Assembly (NCBI GenBank): GCA_002746795.1
Contig: PDQY01000038.1
Location: forward strand, 1 to 42,327
DNA length: 42,327 bases
Direction of reading: 5' to 3'
Source: Chloroflexota bacterium
Lineage (GTDB): Bacteria; Chloroflexota; Anaerolineae; Promineifilales; Promineifilaceae
Under the pieces are notes generated by a model that worked only from the letters and a program-made list of their open reading frames with translations, searched no databases and was not told the DNA's origin. Shown one piece after another: positions 33,161 to 41,610 of this stretch. The position numbers and the translations under genes were made by a program. The stretch's first letter is position 1. The number at the start of each line of letters is the position of its first letter.

Positions 33161-35032
33161 TCAATTTAACGAATCAATTATATCTGCTATCAAATCAAAG
33201 CGGCCAAAGGCGGGGATGAGGTACGTGCCATGCGAAAAATCCTTGACTTGAGCCAACGTTTCCTGGGCGATGAGGACACCTTCACGACGCTGTTTTTTAG
33301 CCTGCTTCATGCGTTCTCGTTGTTCAGCAGGGATAACCATGCCGGGCACTTCGTGGTGCAGGAATTCGGCGTTGCGGCTGTTGTAGAGAGGTTTGATACC
33401 TGTCACCAGAGGCAGCATCGGTTCCTCATAGCTGTTTTCGTAAGTCTCAATAAACTGTTTGGCAGCAGCTGGGTCAAAGACAGGCTGCGTTAAGGCAAAA
33501 TCTGCGCCATTTTTAATTTTTTTGTGCAGCAAGCGCATTTCCCGTTCAGGATCCTTGGGTGTCAGGCTAACAGCACAGCCCACAGTGAAACTGGTGGCCT
33601 GGTCGATGGAACGACCAGCTTTGTCCACCCCCTGATTAAGCTGCTGCTTGATGAGTTGGATCAAGCCAGTAGGCACAATGTCGTAGCTGTCCATCGCCTC
33701 AGGAAAATCACCTATGCGCGTGGGGTCGCCCATGACAACAAAAAGATTGCGGATGCCCATGGCGTGGGCAGCTAACAAATCCCCTTGAATGCGCAGCAAG
33801 TTGCGTCCTCTGGTGGGAAAGTGCAGCACCGTTTCCACACCAACTTCTTGTTGCACCAGATGGGCGGCAGCCCAGGCGCTCATGTGCATCCGTGCCAGCG
33901 GGCTGTCTGCTAAATTGAGCATGGTAGCTCCCGCTTCTTTGAGCATACGGGCGCCAGCCAGCAGGCGTTCGGTGGCAATGCCATGCGGCGGACTCATCTC
34001 CACCGTGATGATAAATTTGCCAGCAGCCAGGTCTTGAGCCATTTGGGTTGGTTTGTCGGCCGCTGTTGTTTCCGCTGCTGCTTCTTGGGGCACAATCTGG
34101 ATGGTGGGTAACGGCCGTTTCGGGGCTGATGGGTTATCCAAAGCAGCACGCATCGCCTGGATGTGTTCAGCCCGAGTGCCACAGCAGCCACCGACAATCC
34201 GCGCTCCCGCATCCACAAAAGAACGGGCATACTCGCCAAAATAAGCCGACGTGGCCGGGTACCTCACGCCCCCCCCCTCGAGCTGTTCAGGCCAACCAGC
34301 ATTAGGCGCAGCGGATAACGGCCGTTCTGGCACAGCTTGATGCATCATAGACACAATGCGCAAGACATTGGCGGGTCCCGTGGAACAATTGACGCCCATC
34401 ACATCAATATCCAACTCTGCCAGCTTTCGCGCCACTTCGTCTGGGCGGAGACCAAGCAAGGTGCGATCATCCCGGGTAAAAGTCATTTGAGCAATGATGG
34501 GAATGTCAGCAGAAAGGTCACGCGCCACCGTAACGGCCGTTTTCAATTCCTTAAAATCTGACATCGTTTCCAGGATAAGGAGGTCAACCCCGCCCGCTTC
34601 AGCACTTAGCAAAGCTTCAATCTGTTCACGAAAGGCTTCTCTTGCCTGAGATACCGAAACTCGGCCTAAGGGAGCCAGCGTCGCCCCTAAAGGCCCCACA
34701 GAACCAGCAAGTAAAACAGGCTTGTGTGGAAACTTGGCGATCACACGTCGTGCCACATCCACAGCAGCCTGGTTAATGGCCACCGTCTCCTTTTGCAAGC
34801 CATGCTCCGCCAGTTTCAGGCGGTTCGCAGCAAAGCTGTTCGTTTCAAGAATATCAGCACCCGCTTCAATATACTCTTGATGAATTTCAGCCACAATGGC
34901 AGGATTCTGTACATTGACGGTGCCTAAACTTATATCATTGGGAATGCCCTTCGCATGGATCCAGGCTCCCATCGCGCCATCCAAGAGTAACGGCCGTTCC
35001 AACAAACGTGCAACAAATTCATCTCGATTCAT
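33161..35032 (-). CDS. Bifunctional homocysteine S-methyltransferase / methylenetetrahydrofolate reductase
   Basis: Fusion of 623 aa that joins the last two steps of methionine one-carbon supply. The N-terminal homocysteine methyltransferase barrel (1 to about 300) has LLLDGAMGAWIH, the zinc Cys in MGVNCSTGP and the Cys pair in GGCCGTRAEHI. The C-terminal MTHFR domain (about 330-620) has FIITVEMSPPHG, VLHFPTRGRNLLRIQGDLL, FVVMGDPTRIGDFPEA and LTQPVFDP. It is the YitJ-like arrangement. AAGG lies seven bases before the ATG. No SAM riboswitch is visible upstream. With formate-THF ligase in the same window it suggests folate-bound one-carbon flow to methionine. Confidence 0.93.
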   Translation of the reverse strand: MNRDEFVARLLERPLLLDGAMGAWIHAKGIPNDISLGTVNVQNPAIVAEIHQEYIEAGADILETNSFAANRLKLAEHGLQKETVAINQAAVDVARRVIAKFPHKPVLLAGSVGPLGATLAPLGRVSVSQAREAFREQIEALLSAEAGGVDLLILETMSDFKELKTAVTVARDLSADIPIIAQMTFTRDDRTLLGLRPDEVARKLAELDIDVMGVNCSTGPANVLRIVSMMHQAVPERPLSAAPNAGWPEQLEGGGVRYPATSAYFGEYARSFVDAGARIVGGCCGTRAEHIQAMRAALDNPSAPKRPLPTIQIVPQEAAAETTAADKPTQMAQDLAAGKFIITVEMSPPHGIATERLLAGARMLKEAGATMLNLADSPLARMHMSAWAAAHLVQQEVGVETVLHFPTRGRNLLRIQGDLLAAHAMGIRNLFVVMGDPTRIGDFPEAMDSYDIVPTGLIQLIKQQLNQGVDKAGRSIDQATSFTVGCAVSLTPKDPEREMRLLHKKIKNGADFALTQPVFDPAAAKQFIETYENSYEEPMLPLVTGIKPLYNSRNAEFLHHEVPGMVIPAEQRERMKQAKKQRREGVLIAQETLAQVKDFSHGTYLIPAFGRFDLIADIIDSLN

Positions 35033-35158
35033 ACCAACACCTTAATTTTTCAAATTTGAGGGGTGTGGAGAATGGCACATCCGCGTACCATTCGTGCGCA
35101 CTGAGGCCAGCGCACATCCACATATACATGCCCCAGTTTAAGGAAGATACCATACAGG

Positions 35159-36226
35159 CTATTCACCGTAAAAAAGTTCCTGGATGAGGGGAGCTGCAGT
35201 GGCATTGTTGAGAACCAATACCTGAGCGCCAGTTTCCGTACGGTAACCTGACACATAATTGTAATCCAAGACTTCATTACGGATATTTTCTTCCGGGATT
35301 TCACTAACCATTCTGGCTAAGGCAATCAATAGCTCCAAACTCAAATCCGTTTTAATACCACTTTCCACCTGCTGATAAAGAGAAGGCGCTTTTGTCAACA
35401 AACTGCCAACTCCCATCGAAACCGCTTTGTCTCGAGCCGCCAAGATCACTTGCTGCTGGCGGCTCGCTCGACCAAAATCATTATCAACATGACGGGTGCG
35501 AGCATACTTCAAGGCAAGTTCGCCATCCAAATGTTGGGTACCAGCCGGGATGTACAATGGATCGTAACCATAATTCATGTCTGGGTAAGTTGGATCATTT
35601 AAGGGTTGGGGCACATACACATCAATACCGCCCAAAATATCAATGCCACGAATAACGGCACTAAAATCAACCATCACATAATGATCAACGGGAACGCCCA
35701 AGTTGTAAGCCACGGTCTGCATAGCCAGAGAAGCCCCACCCTCAGGGCTATTGCCCGCAGACCCATACACAAAAGCCGTGTTGATTCGATCTCTGCCCCG
35801 CCCCGGGATCGAGACATATAAATCTCTAGGAACCGACAAAATAGAGATCGTCTCTGTTTCCGGGTCAATGGAAACAACCATCATGGAGTCTGTTCGTGAA
35901 ATGAAGGTTTCACCAGGGCGCCGATCAATGCCCATGAGCAAAATATTCACGCGATCCGTCCCCTCCCACGGCTCATGCGTGGGGAACAATGTTGGCGTGG
36001 GCATGCCCACAGAAACAGTTGGAGCCGCCGCTGGACCTGCTTGCTCTAGCTGCAAGTCAACATCAGCAACTGCCACAGCATCAGACTCTACGGGATTTAA
36101 CGGCCGTTTCATCACCACCTGAAAAGTTAAATAGGCAAAAATAATAACGGCCACACTTGACAAAACAAAAGCGACTGATAAGGCAAACGCCAGCCAGCCT
36201 GGAATGTGTGATTTTGAACGATTCAA
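35159..36226 (-). CDS. LytR-CpsA-Psr (LCP) family cell-wall ligase
   Basis: Membrane-anchored LCP protein of about 355 aa. The family attaches undecaprenyl-linked glycopolymers to peptidoglycan or a similar surface acceptor. One N-terminal membrane helix (about 12-36) precedes a Pro/Thr linker. The LCP domain has VNILLMGIDRR, RTDSMMVVSIDPE with the metal-binding Asp, SVPRDLYVSIPG, RINTAFVYG and LDGELALKYARTRH. I chose the TTG at 36226 because AAGGA sits seven bases upstream. An in-frame ATG at 36298 would add 24 codons before the membrane helix and has no clear ribosome-binding site. It fits with the amidase, L,D-transpeptidase and GT4 genes as envelope functions. Confidence 0.9.
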   Translation of the reverse strand: MNRSKSHIPGWLAFALSVAFVLSSVAVIIFAYLTFQVVMKRPLNPVESDAVAVADVDLQLEQAGPAAAPTVSVGMPTPTLFPTHEPWEGTDRVNILLMGIDRRPGETFISRTDSMMVVSIDPETETISILSVPRDLYVSIPGRGRDRINTAFVYGSAGNSPEGGASLAMQTVAYNLGVPVDHYVMVDFSAVIRGIDILGGIDVYVPQPLNDPTYPDMNYGYDPLYIPAGTQHLDGELALKYARTRHVDNDFGRASRQQQVILAARDKAVSMGVGSLLTKAPSLYQQVESGIKTDLSLELLIALARMVSEIPEENIRNEVLDYNYVSGYRTETGAQVLVLNNATAAPLIQELFYGE

Positions 36227-36425
36227 AGCAATATCCTTATCAACGATCCACAACTGGATTATTGAAATACAAAAACTTTTGGTAACTCCCAGATACAACT
36301 CAATATTATAGCCACTAATTCAGTCCTGGCAGTTTGAAAACCCATTGATTACCCTACAATCATCAATCACTCACCCAATCAGCAGGCATTTGTTGCAGTA
36401 AAAAAGAAAAAGTTCATAAAAACCT

Positions 36426-36454
36426 TTGACAAGCCTGATGATACACGTTAAATT
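36426..36454 (+). promoter_or_regulatory. Promoter of moaA
   Basis: TTGACA (36426-36431), 17 bases, TAAATT (36449-36454), followed by a leader of about 65 bases. I do not see a molybdenum-cofactor riboswitch in the leader. Confidence 0.6.
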
Positions 36455-36525
36455 TGGGACAAAAAAGGGGAACATCAGAAAAACTAAACCCTTTCCCACA
36501 AAATAACCCTCTTTGGATTTGCCCC

Positions 36526-37506
36526 ATGCCTTTAGACAGATTTGGCCGAAACATCGATTACTTGCGCATCTCACTCACAGACAAATGCAACTTGCGTTGT
36601 ATTTATTGCATGCCTGAAAATATGACGTTTCGTTCCCATAAAGACTTGTTACAAGATGATGAAATATTGCGTCTTGTCAGAATATTTGCTGGTATCGGTT
36701 TCCACAAGTTCCGTTTAACGGGTGGAGAACCCACTGTGCGCTCAAATATTGTGAACATCGTTAAAGAGATAGCCAACACCCCAGGGGTGCGCACCGTGGC
36801 TATGACCACAAACGGCCTAATGCTAGACGAACTGGCAAAACCATTGGCCGCAGCCGGACTGACACGGGTCAACATCAGCATCGATACCTTAAATCCTGAA
36901 AAATTCAACAGGTTGACACGCTGGGGTAAAGTGGAAGATGTGTGGCGCGGTCTGGATGCCGCCGAAGCAGCAGGCTTAGATATCAAGTTCAATGCTGTCA
37001 TCGTCCGGGGCTACAACGACAAAGAAGATGTGGTTGATTTAGCTCGCCTCACCCTCAACCACCCGTGGCAGGTGCGGTTTATTGAAATGATGCCTTTTGG
37101 CGATGTGGCCGGTTTCCAGCAAGCGGGCACTGTCAGTGAAGAAGAGTTAAGGGAAACGATTTCAGCTCAACTAGGGGTACTCTCGGCAATGGATAACGGC
37201 CGTTTAGATGGTGAAGCCCGTCTCTTCAAGCTGCCTGACTCAATCGGCACCATCGGCTTCATTAGTTCTATCACCAAGCCCTTCTGTGCCCACTGCACCC
37301 GCGCCCGCCTCACAGCCGACGGTCGGTTACGCCTTTGCCTTCTCCGAGAAAAAGAAGTCAACCTCATAGAGCTGTTGCGTAATGGAACTGATAACGAAAC
37401 GCTCACCACCTTCATCAAAGATGCAATCTATTTAAAACCTTGGGGGCATAAACTCAAAGAAGATGTCATTCCCCTCAATCGCGTGATGTCAGAAATAGGC
37501 GGATAA
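36526..37506 (+). CDS. moaA: GTP 3',8-cyclase MoaA
   Basis: Radical SAM enzyme that starts molybdenum cofactor synthesis by converting GTP to 3',8-cyclo-GTP; 326 aa. The N-terminal 4Fe-4S motif is CNLRCIYC (Cys 21, 25, 28). The C-terminal cluster is in FCAHCTRARLTADGRLRLCL. The segment FRLTGGEPTVR binds SAM. The frame extends upstream to 36454, but homology starts at the ATG at 36526 (MPLDRFGRNIDYLRISLTDK). The C terminus is slightly shorter than usual and lacks the double-Gly tail found in some MoaA proteins (it ends VMSEIGG, so a Gly-Gly end is in fact present). No other moa gene is in the window. Confidence 0.94.
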   Translation: MPLDRFGRNIDYLRISLTDKCNLRCIYCMPENMTFRSHKDLLQDDEILRLVRIFAGIGFHKFRLTGGEPTVRSNIVNIVKEIANTPGVRTVAMTTNGLMLDELAKPLAAAGLTRVNISIDTLNPEKFNRLTRWGKVEDVWRGLDAAEAAGLDIKFNAVIVRGYNDKEDVVDLARLTLNHPWQVRFIEMMPFGDVAGFQQAGTVSEEELRETISAQLGVLSAMDNGRLDGEARLFKLPDSIGTIGFISSITKPFCAHCTRARLTADGRLRLCLLREKEVNLIELLRNGTDNETLTTFIKDAIYLKPWGHKLKEDVIPLNRVMSEIGG

Positions 37507-37685
37507 TCCAAGAGCCTTTTTAATCATGGAGAAAAGAAATAGTCGCATATCAAGATTGAAACCCTATACCATGTGTGGAAAATGGCAGTTTCTTCCCCCT
37601 TTAACAATCATGTCACACATCCATTAACCATAGAAGAGGAAACGACTTCGTCGTATTATTTAATTCCCGTTCCTCAGGAAATCAA

Positions 37686-39080
37686 ATGACAATAATGCTT
37701 GCTGGCGACCAACGCCTATCCAAATCCATCCTTTGGCAAATTCAACGCCAATTTTTCCTCGAGCAAGGAGTCCATGCCTGGCAAGCAGACATTGTCCCCC
37801 ACTACATAAGCACAAACCCCTTTATGGCTCGCACCTACAGCAAACTCATTTTAGGCTACCTGCGAGACATCTCCGTGAGCGAGCTTGACCAGACCCAACC
37901 CATTTACATCATCGAGTTGGGAGCTGGGTCAGGACGGCTTGCGTATCATTTTTTGCACCAATTTCATGACAGGCTGGGGCACACAACCTTATCAGACATC
38001 CCCATCAAATTTGTCATGACCGACTTTGTCCCTGAAACCCTCGCATTCTGGCAGGCACATGACCGCTTCCAACCGTGGCTGGATGCCGGACTTTTAGATT
38101 TCGCCCTGTTTGATGCCCAAGCACCGGCAGCCCTCCACCTTGTTCACGAAAACCTTTCCCTCACCCCCGATAAGCTCCAAAATCCATTTGTGCTGATTGC
38201 CAATTACTTTTTCGACAGCATTCCTCAAGATAGTTTTGCCATCCAGGATGGCCAATTATGTGAGAATTTACTGACAGTTTACAGCAAACAGCCGGAACCC
38301 AATCTCGGAGACCCCGCCATTTGGGATAGATTGAAACTTGCTTATGAAGCAATACCATTACAGCAACCTTACTATCCTGATGATGATTACAATCATATTT
38401 TGAACCTTTATGAAGCCTATCTACCAGACACAAAACTGCTGTTCCCCAACAGCGGCTTAGATTGTCTTAAGTTTTGGCAAGCATATGGCAACGGCCGTTT
38501 GCTGCTGATTTCAAGCGACCGTGGACATTCATTAGTCGAATCACTCGTTGATCCAGGCGATCCCTTGCCCAATCTGCATGGCAGTTTCTCCATGATGGTC
38601 AACTATCATGCCATTGGCCAATACATCCAATTACAAGGGGGACAGGTTCTTCAAGCCTCCCATTACCAAAGCAACTTGCAAGTGGCAGCCTATCTTCTGG
38701 GAAACACACCACAAGCTGGCAGCGAAACCAAACTCGCCTTCAACGATGCCGTGCAATCAGGGGGACCAGATGATTTCTTCTCCTTAAAAACGGCGCTGGA
38801 ACCCACTTTAGCACAGTTAACCTTGCCCCAAATTCTCAGCTATTTGAGATTGAGTGGCTGGGATGCTGATATTTTTCAAGATTGTTTTCCCCATCTTCGC
38901 AAACAGATTCTGCAAGACACAGATACCTGGCACGATGATGTTTATCAGGTATTGCTCAAGATTTGGCAGCAGTATCTCCCCTTACAGCCAGCAGATCCGC
39001 TCAAACAGTTAATTCATATTCTCCTAACTGACATGGCGTATGAATTAGACACATTTTGGAATTCAGTCCCAGTTACCTAA
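37686..39080 (+). CDS. SAM-dependent methyltransferase-like protein (MidA/NDUFAF7-like)
   Basis: 464-aa soluble protein with a Rossmann methyltransferase core. The SAM-binding loop is IIELGAGSGRLAYHFLHQFH near residue 75; an acidic strand end follows (KFVMTDFVPETL); and VLIANYFFDSIPQDSF matches the position of the ANE-type motif of MidA/NDUFAF7 arginine methyltransferases. The C-terminal third is helical and not recognised. AGGAAATCAA precedes the ATG. The substrate is unknown. It stands between moaA and the histidine-kinase-like gene with its own 180-base upstream gap, where I see no clear regulatory element. Confidence 0.75.
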   Translation: MTIMLAGDQRLSKSILWQIQRQFFLEQGVHAWQADIVPHYISTNPFMARTYSKLILGYLRDISVSELDQTQPIYIIELGAGSGRLAYHFLHQFHDRLGHTTLSDIPIKFVMTDFVPETLAFWQAHDRFQPWLDAGLLDFALFDAQAPAALHLVHENLSLTPDKLQNPFVLIANYFFDSIPQDSFAIQDGQLCENLLTVYSKQPEPNLGDPAIWDRLKLAYEAIPLQQPYYPDDDYNHILNLYEAYLPDTKLLFPNSGLDCLKFWQAYGNGRLLLISSDRGHSLVESLVDPGDPLPNLHGSFSMMVNYHAIGQYIQLQGGQVLQASHYQSNLQVAAYLLGNTPQAGSETKLAFNDAVQSGGPDDFFSLKTALEPTLAQLTLPQILSYLRLSGWDADIFQDCFPHLRKQILQDTDTWHDDVYQVLLKIWQQYLPLQPADPLKQLIHILLTDMAYELDTFWNSVPVT

Positions 39081-39150
39081 ACTCACTCAGTTTTTATGGA
39101 AACAGAAAGGTAAATCAGCTATCCTATACTGGATATAGGAAAATTTGATA

Positions 39151-41610
39151 ATGGCCATGGCCTTTTTGGAACAAATCATTCAACTGCTAAGCAATCCACC
39201 TGGAAATGTGATTTATCATCTGATCACACTCTTTTCCTTACAGGTGATATTTGCCCTTTCGTTTACACAATGGCGGCGCGAGCCAGCAGATCATCTTATG
39301 CGGCGCACCATGTGGGCAGCGGCCGCCCTATTTGCAGGGCGCCTGGGACTGCTCCTGGCCGGTTTGGTTGTCGCTAATAACCCAGTAACGGCCGTTTCCG
39401 TTTTACCGCCCCTCGAACAAGCGATGAACACCGCCACCGCCATTCTCATCACCTGGGCACTCATCCCCCATTTCGATAACCAACCTCAATTAAATGATAC
39501 GATTATCATTATCCTGATGCTCGTGATCGGGGTAATGTATATCTTCTTTGCGCAAACATGGCCTGTACAAGCTTTATCTGGCCTGGACTACGGTGACACC
39601 ACCCAGGCCACCATGTGGGCTGTCCTGCAGCTACTCACCCTCATCATCGCTGTTGTGCTAACCGGCACCCAACGCTCAATGTGGTTTTCACTGCGCCAAA
39701 TCATCCTTTTGCTCCTGCTCATCTCTTATATCATCCATCTTTGGGCAAACCCAGACACCATCAGCACCCAAACCAATATTGCCTATTGGATTCGCCTGGG
39801 CTATTTGGTCACTTTTCCGCTTTGGGCCACGCTTGTTTATCGCTATGTAGCTGAGCAGATACTCACTGCTTCACCCAGAGCGAGCATTGAAGAGCATGGC
39901 GCCAAACTGCCCTTCATACTCAATCTATCCACCCAAGTCATCAGCTCCCTGCAACCAGAAGCAAACCTAAACAACGCCATCATCATGGCAAAACGGCTTT
40001 TACCCGCTGATCACATTTCCTTTGCTTTAATCCAGGCAGAGAAACCAGACCACATCCTGATCATAAGCAATCTTCAAACTCAATTCACCAATGAATCAAA
40101 GACATGGGAAATCCCACTAGCAGATTGGCCCGCACTCAAACAGGCGCTCACAGAAGACCGTTCCCTTGAACTCACACATGATGGAACAGGAGCCCGCCAA
40201 CTGCGTCTTTGGTACGAAGGATTAGAGATAGAGCCAAAAGGCCCATTACTCATCGAACCGATGTTTGCCGAGAGAACGGCCGTTGGACTGCTGTTACTTA
40301 GTGGCAAAACAACAGAATCCCATTGGTCAGAAGCAGATAAAGCGGCGGCATCAGCCCTCGCCTCCTACTTTGGTCAGGTACTGCACAACAGCCACACCTT
40401 CCACCAGGCAGCAGACCAAATCACTGCCATGCCCATATCCAGCCAGGATAATCAACAGATGAGCGGGCGCATTATCTCATTAGAAGATGAACGGGATCAA
40501 CTCAAGACAGCACTCGACACAGCTCACGCCAGACTAACACAAGCAGAATCTCAAGCCTCCAAAGCAAGCAAACAAGCCCGTGACTTAGCCGCTGCTTTAG
40601 AAGAACTCGAACAGATGAACCAAGATGATCGGGTTGACGCGCTAGAAACAGAAATCGAGACGCTTCGAGAATCGCTCATCGAAGCAGAAGAAGCCATGGC
40701 CTTAGCGGCAGCCGATGAAAAAGGTCTCAGCACCGAATGGATCATGACCACCATCACCCGGTATTCAAGTCAATTAGAAGCAGCGCAGGCACGTCTGCAA
40801 ACCTTAGAAGCCAATCTTGCACAACGGGAACGAGGAGTCACCGATGAGCTAGTCATTTCGTTAGCCCAAGAACTACGCACGCCCATGACATCCATCGCAG
40901 GGTACACAGAGCTACTGTTAAGCGAGATGTTAGGCTCCTTAGGTGAAAAACAAAGAGATTTCCTAAAACGAGTCAAGGCCAATGTCGAACGCATGGACAC
41001 CTTCTTGGATCTGATTGTGCAATTGACTATATCAAATGAGACCGCCAATGAAATCAATCTCGAACCAGTCGATGTGCAAACTGTAGTGGAAACGGCCGTT
41101 TCCACCGTCATCACCCAAATCCGGGAAAAGAACCTTCTACTGGATATGCAAATTCAACCCAACATGCCCCAGTTATCAGTGAACCGCAAGGCTCTCCAAC
41201 AAATCATCAGCAACTTACTCAGCAATGCTTGCACAGTGTCCGCTCAAAACACCCAAATAGCCATTCGCGCCACAATAGATGAACTGCCTCAAGTGGAAAA
41301 CAACGGACAGAGCGAAAAAACCAGCTTCATGCACATGTCCGTCTCCGACAGTGGCGGTGGTATCCACATAGACGATCTAGCCCGGGTCTTTGATCCGCAG
41401 TACCGGGCTGACAACCCGCTCATTGACGGGCTGGGCGAAACAGGTGCGGGTCTCGCCGTGGCACGTACCCTCACAGAATCCAACGGCGGGCGTGTCTGGA
41501 TTGAAAGCAACCAGGGAGAAGGCAGCACCTTGTCCGTGCTATTCCCCTTATCACCAAACCTGTCTCAAGAAAACAGAACTGACTATCACATCAACGGCAC
41601 ATTAGTATGA
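39151..41610 (+). CDS. Membrane sensor histidine-kinase-like protein lacking the catalytic His
   Basis: About 819 aa. A multi-helix membrane sensor (about seven segments, residues 10-235) is followed by a GAF-like domain (about 245-410) and a long coiled coil (about 425-560). The dimerisation domain carries SLAQELRTPMTSIAGYTELL, with Gln573 where a His is normal (codon CAA at 40867-40869). The ATPase domain (about 670-800) has an intact N box (ISNLLSNAC), SDSGGGI and the G2 loop GETGAGLAVAR. ATP binding may remain, but histidine autophosphorylation should not be possible. The start is the ATG at 39151 or 39157; a TTG at 39145 is also in frame. Its stop overlaps the start of the LysM gene (ATGA), so the two are probably one transcript. 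Confidence 0.87.
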   Translation: MAMAFLEQIIQLLSNPPGNVIYHLITLFSLQVIFALSFTQWRREPADHLMRRTMWAAAALFAGRLGLLLAGLVVANNPVTAVSVLPPLEQAMNTATAILITWALIPHFDNQPQLNDTIIIILMLVIGVMYIFFAQTWPVQALSGLDYGDTTQATMWAVLQLLTLIIAVVLTGTQRSMWFSLRQIILLLLLISYIIHLWANPDTISTQTNIAYWIRLGYLVTFPLWATLVYRYVAEQILTASPRASIEEHGAKLPFILNLSTQVISSLQPEANLNNAIIMAKRLLPADHISFALIQAEKPDHILIISNLQTQFTNESKTWEIPLADWPALKQALTEDRSLELTHDGTGARQLRLWYEGLEIEPKGPLLIEPMFAERTAVGLLLLSGKTTESHWSEADKAAASALASYFGQVLHNSHTFHQAADQITAMPISSQDNQQMSGRIISLEDERDQLKTALDTAHARLTQAESQASKASKQARDLAAALEELEQMNQDDRVDALETEIETLRESLIEAEEAMALAAADEKGLSTEWIMTTITRYSSQLEAAQARLQTLEANLAQRERGVTDELVISLAQELRTPMTSIAGYTELLLSEMLGSLGEKQRDFLKRVKANVERMDTFLDLIVQLTISNETANEINLEPVDVQTVVETAVSTVITQIREKNLLLDMQIQPNMPQLSVNRKALQQIISNLLSNACTVSAQNTQIAIRATIDELPQVENNGQSEKTSFMHMSVSDSGGGIHIDDLARVFDPQYRADNPLIDGLGETGAGLAVARTLTESNGGRVWIESNQGEGSTLSVLFPLSPNLSQENRTDYHINGTLV

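Noticed and set aside
35033..35158. SAM or cobalamin riboswitch before the homocysteine methyltransferase/MTHFR gene
   Set aside because: The 125 bases upstream show none of the conserved boxes.
36299..36525. Molybdenum cofactor riboswitch before moaA
   Set aside because: I could not find the conserved stems in the leader; only a promoter is visible.
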